Positions 8,578-17,615 of a DNA stretch of 64,000 nt are shown piece by piece (position 1 is the stretch's first letter; each line of letters starts with the position of its first letter). The stretch covers positions 19,405-83,404 of the forward strand of contig NZ_LAQU01000024.1 in the NCBI RefSeq assembly GCF_000970345.1, in the 5' to 3' direction. The position numbers and the translations under genes were made by a program. This DNA is from Robbsia andropogonis. GTDB taxonomy: Bacteria > Pseudomonadota > Gammaproteobacteria > Burkholderiales > Burkholderiaceae. The notes below the pieces were generated by a model. That model made no database searches, was not told the DNA's origin, and saw only the letters and a program-made list of their open reading frames with translations.

Positions 8578-9391
8578 CCTTGAAGGGTAGACCGGTCAGT
8601 CCGAGCAGCAAGCCGGTGACAATGAATACGGCGGGATGCACGAGATTTTTCATCACGGCAAGCGTGAATGCGGCTTTCAGCCCGGATGTGACGGGACTGG
8701 ACGCCAGGGTAACCCCTACCAAAACCAATGCCATTGGGGAAAATGCGTTACCGAGAATCTTAAGTGGCTCGTCGACCAGCGTGGGCACCGGTAATCCGGT
8801 AAGGCCATACGCAATTCCGCACAAAATGGGCAGCGGAATCGGGTGAAGGATCGAACCCTTCATCGCCTTGGCAACCGTACGCATCAAATGCCGCCAGCGC
8901 GCGACTCCAATAGGTACGGTAGCGCCTGCCGCGATCGCAAGCGCGGATCGTTCGTTGACGACGACGAACTCCAGCACGACCGTGACCATCGTCAGCATGA
9001 TGAAAGCGTGTACCGAGATGAGGGCGAACAACGTAACCAGGCCTGCGTCGCCGAACGCGATATTGACCAACGGCACGCCGATCATCAAGGTATTCGAAAA
9101 CGTACTTGCTAGCCCCATCACTGCGCCACGACGATTGCGGCCTTGCTGCAGAAACACGGCAAAGAAAACAACCCACATGGCAAAAAAATACATTGCCACC
9201 GGACGGAAATCCAGTTCCGCCACATGCACCTTGCTCATTGTCCGGAAAAGAAGCGCCGGCGCGAGGACGCAAAAGACGATATTCGAGAAATCCCCAAGCG
9301 AGGTGGACTTGACCCACCCTACCCGTCCGGCCAAATAGCCGACGGCAATCAACAAAACGATGGGAGACAGTGCGTGAAATACGGCAAGCAT
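8411..9391 (-). CDS. AEC-family transporter (auxin efflux carrier/malonate permease type)
   Basis: Inner-membrane protein of 326 residues with about ten predicted membrane segments in two five-helix halves, as usual for AEC transporters. Family members move malonate and other organic anions in bacteria. Motifs include PIVLLIAVGYLAGRVGWV near the N-terminus and SNTLMIGVPL, the conserved stretch of the family. No partner genes point to a substrate. Its 3' end lies under the out-of-frame tail of the glycosylase gene. Confidence 0.88.
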   Translation of the reverse strand: MLAVFHALSPIVLLIAVGYLAGRVGWVKSTSLGDFSNIVFCVLAPALLFRTMSKVHVAELDFRPVAMYFFAMWVVFFAVFLQQGRNRRGAVMGLASTFSNTLMIGVPLVNIAFGDAGLVTLFALISVHAFIMLTMVTVVLEFVVVNERSALAIAAGATVPIGVARWRHLMRTVAKAMKGSILHPIPLPILCGIAYGLTGLPVPTLVDEPLKILGNAFSPMALVLVGVTLASSPVTSGLKAAFTLAVMKNLVHPAVFIVTGLLLGLTGLPFKVMAVVASLPIGANVYLFAVRYRTAETEVTASVALSTILGVATTALSMGIAQWLPN

Positions 9392-9552
9392 GGTGACAGG
9401 CGCGAGGCGCGAAAAGCTCCCGTGCCGAAGCGATGCGGGGAATCAGGACGTCAGGGACGCGATCAATGGCAAAGAGTATCTTAAAAACCTCGCGGTGACC
9501 AATCGCGGGCACGCTATCGCATGCAAAAGCGGCACGCGCGCGCAACACATCA

Positions 9553-10452
9553 TTAAGCCGTTTTTTGTCGACGTACTCCCAACGCGCGCACCACAAACAG
9601 TCCTCCTATCATTACTGTCAGCGAAAGGACTGTGGTCATCGTTCCCAATGCATAAATGGCTGGTGTCGTGACGGACGTCGTCAGCCCTTGTAATTCGAGC
9701 GGTAAGGTGTTCAAGTCGCCGATGGCTTGTGACGTCCGCGCGATCTCATCCCAGGACAGTGTGAAGCCGAACATGCCGACGCCGATGACGGCGGGTCCGA
9801 TGATCGGCAGCACCACATGGCGGAAGCTTTGCCACGGTGTGGCGCCGAGGTCGCGCGCTGCCTCTTCGAAGGCCGGGTTGAATCGATTGAAAACAGCGAA
9901 CATGACCAACAACCCGAAAGGTAAGGTCCAGGTTAGATGCGCGCCCAGGGCCGAGGTGTATAGGCCCATGGCCGTGGTGTAGTTATCGGCGAAGTTTTGA
10001 AAGCCCAACGCGGTGGCCGTCGATTTCACACCAAGATCGATCAGGCGAAACATCAGGCCGATACCGAGTGAAACGATGATCGACGGCATGATGAGGCTTG
10101 ATATCGACAGATAGAACACTGCCCCCGCGCCGCGGAAAACTTTGCGGAAGGCCAGCCCCGCACAGACCGAGCACAACACGGTCAGCGCGGTCACTACGAG
10201 TGCCAAGCGCATCGATCGGCCGAAGGCACCCCAGATATCCACGCCGCCGAGACCATTTGCCAAGGAACTGAACCAATGCAGTGACATCCCCCGCATCGGG
10301 AATGTCAGCCCCCCTTCCGGCCCCTGGAACGACAAGATGAAGATCGTGATGACCGGCCCATACAGGAACAGCACGAACAGCGCGAAAATGGCGGCGAGCC
10401 CATAGAAACTGGCGGGCCGGCGTTCACGGACCGGCGCGACGCGGGATTTCAT
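9553..10452 (-). CDS. Spermidine/putrescine-type ABC transporter, permease (PotC-like)
   Basis: Inner-membrane permease of 299 residues with six membrane segments. It has the EAA loop EEAARDLGATPWQSFRHVVLP and the ending GGLFVVRALGVRRQ. It is the last gene of the leftward operon and begins one base after the stop of the other permease. It pairs with that permease as a heterodimer. The family imports polyamines, but also opines, phosphonates and other cationic compounds, so polyamine specificity is not established. Confidence 0.9.
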   Translation of the reverse strand: MKSRVAPVRERRPASFYGLAAIFALFVLFLYGPVITIFILSFQGPEGGLTFPMRGMSLHWFSSLANGLGGVDIWGAFGRSMRLALVVTALTVLCSVCAGLAFRKVFRGAGAVFYLSISSLIMPSIIVSLGIGLMFRLIDLGVKSTATALGFQNFADNYTTAMGLYTSALGAHLTWTLPFGLLVMFAVFNRFNPAFEEAARDLGATPWQSFRHVVLPIIGPAVIGVGMFGFTLSWDEIARTSQAIGDLNTLPLELQGLTTSVTTPAIYALGTMTTVLSLTVMIGGLFVVRALGVRRQKTA

Positions 10453-10453
10453 C

Positions 10454-11413
10454 TCACAACTCCTTTCGGATATCGACGGCGCGGGTCAACCCCCATACCA
10501 TCATCAGCACGACAATCAGCAACACGATGGCGTTCGCTGCCGCTAGTGGGAATTGCAAATCGCCGGTCTGTACCTGAATCATCTTGCCGACAGATGCCAC
10601 TTGCTGCCCTCCCATCACGCCGACCGTCAGGAAGTCGCCCATCGCGATCGTGATCACGAAGATCGATCCGATGACGATGCCGGTACGTGACAAAGGCACC
10701 ACCACATGCCGCACTACCTGCCAGGGGGATGCCCCTCCATCGCGTGCGGCTTCGAGCAAACCGCGATCGATACGCATCATCGCGTTGAAGATCGGCACGA
10801 TCATGAAGAACGTGTAAAGGTGCACGAACGCAAGAACAACGGAAAACCGTGAGTACAACAGCCATTCCACTGGTTGATTGACGATGTGCAATCCGATCAG
10901 CGCGTCATTCACCAAGCCGTTCCGGCCTAGTAACGGAATCCAGGAGATCATCCGAATCACGTTCGACGTCCAGAATGGAATCGTGCAAAGCAGGAACAGG
11001 ACCGTCTGCATGGCAACGGTGCGGACGTGAAACGCCAGAAAGTAGGCGATTGTAAAACCTAATACCAGCGTAATGAACCACGTAATGGCGGTCAGGCTTA
11101 AGGTGGACCAGTAGGTGCGGAGTGTGACGCACACATTTCCCGAAAAGCAGTTGTCGAAAACGGTTGCGTAATTCTTGAGGGTGAACGCCGGGATGATCTG
11201 GTATTCATTGTAGTCCCAGAAACTGACAACCAATGTGATCACCAGCGGCACCAGGAAAAACACGACGAATACCAGCGTGAGGGGTGTCACTTGCAACCAG
11301 GCTGCCGCTCTACGGCCCGTAACCCCGTACCTGTCGGCCATCTTTGCGGTGTGGACCGGGTCAGGCGCTCCGGCACCTGACCCCTGCGTCCCAGTGGATG
11401 CGGCTTCACTCAT
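10454..11413 (-). CDS. Spermidine/putrescine-type ABC transporter, permease (PotB-like)
   Basis: Inner-membrane permease of 319 residues with six membrane segments and the EAA loop EAARDGGASPWQVVRHVVVP. A Gly/Asp-rich cytoplasmic N-terminus of about 35 residues precedes the first segment. Its start overlaps the stop of the binding-protein gene (ATGA), and the second permease follows after one base, so the three genes are translationally coupled. Confidence 0.9.
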   Translation of the reverse strand: MSEAASTGTQGSGAGAPDPVHTAKMADRYGVTGRRAAAWLQVTPLTLVFVVFFLVPLVITLVVSFWDYNEYQIIPAFTLKNYATVFDNCFSGNVCVTLRTYWSTLSLTAITWFITLVLGFTIAYFLAFHVRTVAMQTVLFLLCTIPFWTSNVIRMISWIPLLGRNGLVNDALIGLHIVNQPVEWLLYSRFSVVLAFVHLYTFFMIVPIFNAMMRIDRGLLEAARDGGASPWQVVRHVVVPLSRTGIVIGSIFVITIAMGDFLTVGVMGGQQVASVGKMIQVQTGDLQFPLAAANAIVLLIVVLMMVWGLTRAVDIRKEL

Positions 11414-12774
11414 GCGGAGATGAACTCATTCCATTTCTGCACCAGATAAATGTTCTGGTCCATTACGGCATTCCAGCACGCTACTGCTCCCAGACGCTTG
11501 TCATAGCTGCCACCGTCGCGTACCGTACCGGCTTTTTCAAGCAATTGACCGTCGGGCGCATGAATGTCCTGCGTTGCCGGCTTGCCTTCCATCCAGTAAT
11601 CCCATTCATAGGGCTGCATGAACTTGCGGGCGGTGTTCGTGACGCCGGGATAATAACCCTGCCGCATCAGGTAGGCGCCTGCCCAGCCATCCTGGAACCA
11701 ATTGATGAACTCATAGGCAGCGTCGAGCTTGCGGCCTTGCAACGTCTTCGGCAGACCAAAACCCGACGCCCAGCCGCGATAGCCCTCCTTCAAGGGTTGG
11801 AAGACGCAGGCGACGCCCATTGTTCTGACCTTCGTCACCGCGGGCGACCACATCGACTGGATTACCACCTCGCCCGAGGCCATCAGGTTGACGCTTTCGT
11901 TGAAGTCCTTCCAGAACGCCCGGAATTGACCGGCACGCTTCGCCTCGACCAGAATCTTGATGGTTTGATCGATCTCGGCCTTCGTCATATTGCCTTTGTC
12001 GGCATACTTGAAATGACCCTGCGCCTCGATCGCCATTGCCGCATCCATGATGCCGATCGACGGGATATTCAGCAGTGCCGCCCGGCCTTTGAACTCGGGA
12101 TTCAGCAATTCCGCCCAACTGTTAATCGGCCGCTTTATCAGGTCTGGCCGGATGCCAAGCGTATCGGCATTATAGGTGGTCGGAATCAATGTCATCCATT
12201 CGGTGGGCGACTTGGATAACGTGGTACTGCGTTGTCCTTCCAGGAACATCACTTTCTTGGGTGCCGTACCCTGCTCACCCACTGCCTTGCCGGCGACTTC
12301 ACCACGCGTCAGCACCGTCGCGATTTGATCGGCGCTCTTGATTTTCTTGACATCCATTCCTTGCAGGACACCCGCCGGAATCAGCTTGGGCAGCGAAAAG
12401 TATTCGGTATCGCAAATGTCAAAGGAGTTCGGTTGCGTGATGATGCGTTTCGTCACGTCATCGGAAGTCAGCGAAATATATTGGATGGTGATACCCGTAT
12501 CCTGCTGGAACTTCTTGGCGATGTCGGCGCTTTGATTGACGGCGGTGCCAACGTAGCGCAGCGTCACTTTTTCCTGTGCATGCACGTAGGGGAAGCCGAT
12601 GATGCCTGCGCCGGCAGCGGCGCCCTTCAGGAACGTACGGCGCGACAGGCCGCCGGCACCGGCCTGCCCCGGATGCGCCGCACCTTGTTCACGTGCCGTC
12701 CCGGCAGCGGGACTGTCCGAGATCGCGCCCGATACGGCGGGCGATTCGAGGGACGGCGTATGGCGTTGCGTCAT
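11410..12774 (-). CDS. Polyamine-type ABC transporter, substrate-binding protein (PotD family)
   Basis: Periplasmic solute-binding protein of 454 residues, longer than classical PotD (about 350). It has a clear twin-arginine signal, SRRTFLKGAAAGAGIIG, about 45 residues in, followed by HAQEKVTLRYVG. The start ATG at 12774 has GGAG at proper distance; a TTG four codons upstream is less likely. The body shows ANAYPxx-type features of group 1 binding proteins, and its middle is extended. Export is predicted through Tat after folding. The ligand is unknown. Confidence 0.9.
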   Translation of the reverse strand: MTQRHTPSLESPAVSGAISDSPAAGTAREQGAAHPGQAGAGGLSRRTFLKGAAAGAGIIGFPYVHAQEKVTLRYVGTAVNQSADIAKKFQQDTGITIQYISLTSDDVTKRIITQPNSFDICDTEYFSLPKLIPAGVLQGMDVKKIKSADQIATVLTRGEVAGKAVGEQGTAPKKVMFLEGQRSTTLSKSPTEWMTLIPTTYNADTLGIRPDLIKRPINSWAELLNPEFKGRAALLNIPSIGIMDAAMAIEAQGHFKYADKGNMTKAEIDQTIKILVEAKRAGQFRAFWKDFNESVNLMASGEVVIQSMWSPAVTKVRTMGVACVFQPLKEGYRGWASGFGLPKTLQGRKLDAAYEFINWFQDGWAGAYLMRQGYYPGVTNTARKFMQPYEWDYWMEGKPATQDIHAPDGQLLEKAGTVRDGGSYDKRLGAVACWNAVMDQNIYLVQKWNEFISA

Positions 12775-12865
12775 TACGTTCTCCAAACGAGGGGATCAGC
12801 GAAGAAATCAACAAAAATCAATACAATCCGAATGCATCATCACCGCGACATCGCATTGGCACGCC

Positions 12866-13933
12866 CTAAGCGCTTGCCGATTCCAACGGATGCGCATGTT
12901 GCGGATGCCACCACGCCGTGACCGGCGCACCGATCGTGAAAGCGCTGGCGTCGAACGCATCGTCCGGAAGCAGTGCGATCAGCTCTGAATCCGAGTCACG
13001 GTCCACCATCGGCGACGAGGCGTCTGCCAATGACGCCGTTGGGGAAAGCGTCATGCGCAGATGGGTGCCTTGGTATTCAATATCACGAATGGCGCAGTTC
13101 AGGCCGGGTGCGGATACACTTTCACCGGTACCGTCCGGAGCCGACGGCGTCACGCGTATATGGTCCGCACGCACCGTCCAGTGACGGCCCTCGCGTGCCA
13201 CCACATTGTGGCCCCCCAAAAATCGCGCGACGAACGCGGTGCGCGGTCGATTGAAAACGGCCTGCGCGGTGCCGAATTGTTCAATCACGCCGTGATTCAT
13301 CACAACCACGAGGTCGGCAAGCGCCAGTGCCTCTTCCTGGGAGTGCGTTACGTGTACGAACGTGATCCCCAATTCTTTCTGCCAACGCTTCAGTTCGGCT
13401 CGCATCTGCACGCGCAGGAATGGATCCAGCGCGGATAGCGGTTCGTCCAACAAAAGTACGCGTGGCTGGTTGAGCAGGGCCCGCGCCAGTGCGACCCGCT
13501 GCTGCTGGCCGCCCGATAACTGCGCCGGCAGCCGGTGCGCATACGGGCTCATCGAGACCAGATCCAGCAGCTCGGCCGCGCGCTTACGGCGTGCGGCTTT
13601 CTCCACACCGCGCATGCGAAGGCTGAACGCCACGTTGTCCAATGCATCAAGATGGGGAAACAGCGCGTAGCTCTGGAACACCATCGCGGTGCCGCGGGCG
13701 GTAGGCGGGGCGTCGGTGACGTTGCGATTACCGATCAGGATGTCGCCATCGCTGACTGCCTCGTGTCCGGCGATCATGCGTAACGTCGATGTTTTTCCGC
13801 AGCCCGAAGGCCCCAGCAGACAGCAGTACTGGTCGCCGGGGATACGCAGGTCGATGGCCTTGACGGCAACGGCGTCGCCATATTGCTTCGTGACGCTGAC
13901 CAATTCGATATCGGCCGGTGCGGCGTGTTGCAT
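12866..13933 (-). CDS. Polyamine-type ABC transporter, ATP-binding protein (PotA-like)
   Basis: Cytoplasmic ATPase of 355 residues. It has Walker A GPSGCGKTS, signature LSGGQQQR, Walker B LLLDEPLSALDP and switch His in FVHVTHSQEEA, plus a C-terminal TOBE-like region that usually carries regulation. I start it at the Met at 13933 (MQHAAPADIELVSV), where similarity begins; the frame is open 26 codons further upstream. It is the first gene of the leftward ABC operon, 92 bases before the binding-protein gene. Confidence 0.9.
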   Translation of the reverse strand: MQHAAPADIELVSVTKQYGDAVAVKAIDLRIPGDQYCCLLGPSGCGKTSTLRMIAGHEAVSDGDILIGNRNVTDAPPTARGTAMVFQSYALFPHLDALDNVAFSLRMRGVEKAARRKRAAELLDLVSMSPYAHRLPAQLSGGQQQRVALARALLNQPRVLLLDEPLSALDPFLRVQMRAELKRWQKELGITFVHVTHSQEEALALADLVVVMNHGVIEQFGTAQAVFNRPRTAFVARFLGGHNVVAREGRHWTVRADHIRVTPSAPDGTGESVSAPGLNCAIRDIEYQGTHLRMTLSPTASLADASSPMVDRDSDSELIALLPDDAFDASAFTIGAPVTAWWHPQHAHPLESASA

Positions 13934-14037
13934 CGATCGCTCCCCAAAAAGCGTCGGCATGGAGGTGCCGGTGCAGGCATCATGGAATGTCGGCCAGCAA
14001 ACGCAAGACATATGCCACCGTTGCCGTTGCTCCCTCT

Positions 14038-14138
14038 TTTACCGCAAATACTTGCGGTAAAGCCTTGTATTCACGAGGATTGTGCGACTGCATTTTCAAT
14101 CGTCGACGATCTCGCATGTAAATTGCTGACGATTGAAA
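14038..14138. promoter_or_regulatory. Multi-palindrome operator region between divergent operons
   Basis: The 332-base gap 13934-14265 between the ABC operon and the deacetylase operon holds three symmetric elements. TTTACCGCAA (14038-14047) and TTGCGGTAAA (14052-14061) are perfect 10-bp arms with a 4-base spacer. ATCGTCGACGAT (14099-14110) is a perfect palindrome. TTTCAATCGTC (14094-14104) and GACGATTGAAA (14128-14138) are perfect 11-bp inverted arms 23 bases apart. The GntR protein of the adjacent operon is the obvious candidate ligand. I see no further gene in the gap. Confidence 0.6.
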
Positions 14139-14265
14139 TGATGCGATGTATGCGGGCGTTTTATGAGATATCGGCACGATCGTGGTGCAGTGATGCGCAT
14201 GGATGGGGCGTCGTGCACAGGCACCGGTCCGACCATATCCTTCTTTTTCTGGATTTCCTTACATC

Positions 14266-15297
14266 ATGACTTCCGTTTCGCCCTCCTTTGCCGACGGTGC
14301 GCCTGCAACCAGCGATGATGCATTGATCGCCGGATGGACCACACCACTGGCATCGCACAATCGATTTGCCTACCGTGGCATAGACGACGGCCCGCCCCTT
14401 CAATGGCCCGAGGGGCGTTCACTGGCGGTGTATCTCGGTTTCAATATCGAACACTTTGCGTTTGGCGGCGGCATGGGGGCCGCACTCGGCCCCGTTTCGC
14501 CGGAACCCGATGTATTGAATTACAGCTGGCGCGAATATGGCAACCGGGTCGGCGCGTGGCGTTGCCTGGATTTGTTTGATGATGTGTCTTTTCCAGCAGG
14601 CGTGTTGCTGAACACGGCGCTGTATGATCACTGCCCCGAATTGATTGCCGCTTTTGCCGCTCGTGGGGATGAATTGATCGGCCACGGGCATACGAATGCG
14701 ACACGCCAAAGCGACTTGGATCGCGCCGGAGAACGCGCGTTGCTTGCACATTGTCGTGCGCGTATCACGGCCGAGAGCGGCACCACGCCAACGGGATGGC
14801 TGTCCCCATGGATATCGGAAACCCACGACACGCCTGATCTGCTTCGCGAAACGGGCTATACGTACACGTTGAATTGGTGCCACGACGATCGTCCCACGCA
14901 GATGCGTACGACGCATGGTCCGCTATGGTCGATTCCGTATCCGCAGGAATTGAACGATATTCCGATGATCGTTGGTCGCAAGATGGATGGCCGGGATTTC
15001 GCTGACATGATTATCGATCAGTTCAATGAAATGCGGGAGCAGTTGGCTCGCCCGCGACGACGCCAAGCGCATGGCGGCGCGACGATCGTCGACGAGTCGA
15101 CCGCTCAGGCGAGCGCGGGTGCGGTGCAGCCGCAAGCCCTCGTGATGGGCATCGCGTTGCATCCCTATCTTGTTGGACAGCCTTATCGGTTGAGACATTT
15201 ACGGCGGGCATTACGGCACATCGCCGCGGCACGGGACGACGGCGATGTCTGGCTTACGACGCCGGGCGCCATCGCACAGCATATGGACGGGAAATGA
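14266..15297 (+). CDS. Polysaccharide deacetylase-family protein (PuuE/allantoinase-like)
   Basis: NodB-homology (CE4) fold protein of 343 residues, no signal peptide, so cytoplasmic. The usual metal motif TFDDG is replaced by GFNIEHF, and the second motif reads GHGHTNAT, as in the PuuE branch that hydrolyses cyclic amides such as allantoin rather than polysaccharides. The start at 14266 (MTSVSPSF) is where similarity would begin. Its stop overlaps the start of the GntR gene (ATGA). Its divergence from a polyamine-type importer suggests that it acts on the imported compound, possibly a cyclic ureide or amide; this is inference. Confidence 0.83.
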   Translation: MTSVSPSFADGAPATSDDALIAGWTTPLASHNRFAYRGIDDGPPLQWPEGRSLAVYLGFNIEHFAFGGGMGAALGPVSPEPDVLNYSWREYGNRVGAWRCLDLFDDVSFPAGVLLNTALYDHCPELIAAFAARGDELIGHGHTNATRQSDLDRAGERALLAHCRARITAESGTTPTGWLSPWISETHDTPDLLRETGYTYTLNWCHDDRPTQMRTTHGPLWSIPYPQELNDIPMIVGRKMDGRDFADMIIDQFNEMREQLARPRRRQAHGGATIVDESTAQASAGAVQPQALVMGIALHPYLVGQPYRLRHLRRALRHIAAARDDGDVWLTTPGAIAQHMDGK

Positions 15298-16121
15298 AGG
15301 AACGCGTAAGCGCGCAACGTCGCATCACGGCCGCCGCGGTTTCTCGGGCGGTGCCGACCAAAAAATCGGTCAAGCGGGGGCTCGATGACAACGACGCATC
15401 GAACGTCGACTCGAAAATCGCCGCCACCGGGACGGAATCAATCGATAATGTCGAGGCGGGTACCGATCGCGTCATCTATCAGGCGATCTACGATGGTGTC
15501 ATGCATCATCGTCTACTCCCTGGAACGAAGCTGCCGGAGCCGGAACTCTGCGATCTGTTCGGCGTAGGGCGGGCGGTGGTGCGTCGGGTTCTCGAACGGC
15601 TTGCCCATGAAGGCATCGTAACGATCCGCCCGAATAAGGGCGCCTCCATCAGCGAACCCACTCCGGCGGAAACACGGCAAATTTTTGAAGCACGTCGGGC
15701 GATCGAGGGCGTGCTGGTGGAACTCGCCGTCGCGCGCGCCACGCCGAAGGATGTAACGCTGCTGCGCCGTCAACTGGCCCGTGAGCATGAAGCCGTTCAC
15801 CGATTCGATCAACCGGCCTGGGCACGGTTGGCCAGCGACTTCCACCTGCAGGTCGCAGCGTTGGCAGGCAACCCCATTCTGTTACGTTACCTGAAGGAAC
15901 TCGTTTCCCGTTGCTCGTTGATCGTGGGTCTCTACGAAGCCCCCGGCAATGCACCTTGCGAACACGACGAGCACGCCGCAATCGTGGCGTGCCTGGCCGA
16001 CAAGGATAGCGCAGGCGCAATCACCTTGATGGCAGCGCATTTGACGGACATCGAGCAACGTATTGACATGCGTCGTCGCCAGGGCGAAAAAACGCTGGCG
16101 CAGATGCTTGGCATCGTCTGA
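15294..16121 (+). CDS. GntR-family regulator, FCD subfamily
   Basis: Regulator of 275 residues with an extra basic N-terminus of about 55 residues, then a winged helix (LPEPELCDLFGVGRAVVRRVLERLAHEGIV, seen here as ELCDLFGVGRAVVRRVLE with NKGASI) and an all-helical FCD ligand domain with typical FEARRAIEG and H residues for metal/effector binding. It is translationally coupled to the deacetylase gene and likely controls both divergent operons through the palindromes at 14038-14138. Confidence 0.9.
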   Translation: MKERVSAQRRITAAAVSRAVPTKKSVKRGLDDNDASNVDSKIAATGTESIDNVEAGTDRVIYQAIYDGVMHHRLLPGTKLPEPELCDLFGVGRAVVRRVLERLAHEGIVTIRPNKGASISEPTPAETRQIFEARRAIEGVLVELAVARATPKDVTLLRRQLAREHEAVHRFDQPAWARLASDFHLQVAALAGNPILLRYLKELVSRCSLIVGLYEAPGNAPCEHDEHAAIVACLADKDSAGAITLMAAHLTDIEQRIDMRRRQGEKTLAQMLGIV

Positions 16122-16150
16122 CCTCATTCTTTTCTTGGATGCTTTCCTTC

Positions 16151-16747
16151 ATGACAACGCTGATTCCGTTCGATGCATTGACCAGCCATCAACGCTATAA
16201 ACTGATGGCAAGCCTGATCGTTCCAAGGCCAATCGCATTGGTCACCACACTTGGCGAACACGGCGTGATCAACGCGGCACCGTTCTCCATGTTCAATATG
16301 CTCGGTGAAGATCCGCCGATATTGATGATCAGCGTCAATGCCCATGACACGGGCGCGCTCAAGGACACCGCCGTCAATATCACACGGGAGAAAGAGTTTG
16401 TCGTGCATATCAGCGACGAGGCCATCGCGGAAAAGATGCATCGTTGCGGAGATCGACTTCCCGCGGAGCAAAGCGAACTGGAGCACGCCGGGTTGACGTC
16501 TGCGCCGTCCACGACCATTCGCACGCCACGCATTATCGAGGCACCGGTGGCATTCGAATGCAAACTATGGCAAACACTCGAAACCGCCAGCCGCCTTATT
16601 TTCATCGGCGAGGTGCAATGCCTGCATGCAAGGGAGGGGCTCGTCGACGAAGACCAATGGCGAGTCCGGCTGGAAGACTACCAGCCTGTTGGTCGTTTTG
16701 GCGCTTCGCTGTATGTGAGGACAAGTGATCGGTTCACATTGGGCTGA
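16151..16747 (+). CDS. Flavin reductase-family (FMN-binding) protein
   Basis: About 198 residues with the flavin-reductase-like split-barrel fold: PRPIALVTTLGEHGVINAAPFS binds FMN, followed by PPILMISV and KEFVVHI. Such proteins supply reduced flavin to a monooxygenase or act directly as an oxidoreductase. I prefer the Met at 16151 to one four codons earlier; no strong ribosome site is seen for either. It follows the GntR gene by 29 bases in the same direction and probably belongs to the same operon, though no flavin-dependent monooxygenase is nearby. Confidence 0.85.
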   Translation: MTTLIPFDALTSHQRYKLMASLIVPRPIALVTTLGEHGVINAAPFSMFNMLGEDPPILMISVNAHDTGALKDTAVNITREKEFVVHISDEAIAEKMHRCGDRLPAEQSELEHAGLTSAPSTTIRTPRIIEAPVAFECKLWQTLETASRLIFIGEVQCLHAREGLVDEDQWRVRLEDYQPVGRFGASLYVRTSDRFTLG

Positions 16748-16759
16748 CACGCGCGGGTT

Positions 16760-17578
16760 TTACAAGGATGCGCCACCGCACATGACGATTTGTTGTCCTG
16801 TAATCGCCGCAGCTGCATCACCCAGCAGGAACGCGGTGAGAGCAGCCACTTCGTCGGGATGCACAAAGCGGCCGAGTGGCGGCATCCTGGGTGGGGTCCC
16901 GGAGCGCCCTGCGCCATTCAGAAAGGGCGTATCGGTTGCACCAGGCGCAACCACGTTGACGGTGATACCACGCGTTATCGCCTCGCCAGCCCAGGACCGA
17001 GCCATTCCCACCAACGCTGCCTTGGTCGCCGCATATTGGCTGCGTCCGGCCGCGCCATTCGCGGTTCGGCTGCCGATCAATACCACGCGACCGCCGGGTA
17101 TCATCCGTGGCAGCAGCGCATCGGCCAGATCCGCGGCAGCGGCGACATGCACTTCCCACATCGAGGCCAACGCGGCGGGATCGAGTTCGCCAGCCGGTGC
17201 GGTGCGCATCAGGCCGGCCGCATGCACTAAAGCGTCGGCAGGCGCCAGCGTTGCCGCCACTTCACGGCGCTGTATTGGATTGCCCAGATCGACCGGCACG
17301 ATGGAAAGACGGCCCGCTGCCTCATGGTCGGCTAATGCCGCGATGTGTTTGGAGCGGCACAGACCAGTGACACGCCAACCGTCGTTCAGCAACCGCTGCG
17401 CGATTGCCAGGCCGATTCCGGACGATACGCCACTCACCACCGCATGCTGCCTATCGGAGGTTCCGCGGTCTTCCGGTGCGTGTGCATCACCCGCGTCCGG
17501 AGCGCCAGTAACCTGGGACAATGCACCCGGTACCGCGCTGGCGACGGTCGTTGCCGCATGTCGAATATTGGAAGTCAC
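16760..17578 (-). CDS. SDR-family oxidoreductase
   Basis: Short-chain dehydrogenase, 272 residues from the GTG at 17578. It shows the cofactor motif SGVSSGIGLAIA near residue 50, LVHAAGLM as the NAG-type element, and the catalytic YAATK (SQYAATKAALVG). It ends with the GGASL motif common to this family. The frame is open further upstream, but those codons would overlap the DeoR gene; the GTG gives a 37-base gap after its stop. It is last in the leftward sialidase-like/DeoR series and convergent with the flavin reductase. Confidence 0.85.
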   Translation of the reverse strand: MTSNIRHAATTVASAVPGALSQVTGAPDAGDAHAPEDRGTSDRQHAVVSGVSSGIGLAIAQRLLNDGWRVTGLCRSKHIAALADHEAAGRLSIVPVDLGNPIQRREVAATLAPADALVHAAGLMRTAPAGELDPAALASMWEVHVAAAADLADALLPRMIPGGRVVLIGSRTANGAAGRSQYAATKAALVGMARSWAGEAITRGITVNVVAPGATDTPFLNGAGRSGTPPRMPPLGRFVHPDEVAALTAFLLGDAAAAITGQQIVMCGGASL

Positions 17579-17615
17579 GGGGTGCGTTCCAAAAGAAAAG
17601 GGGAAAGCATGCTGA

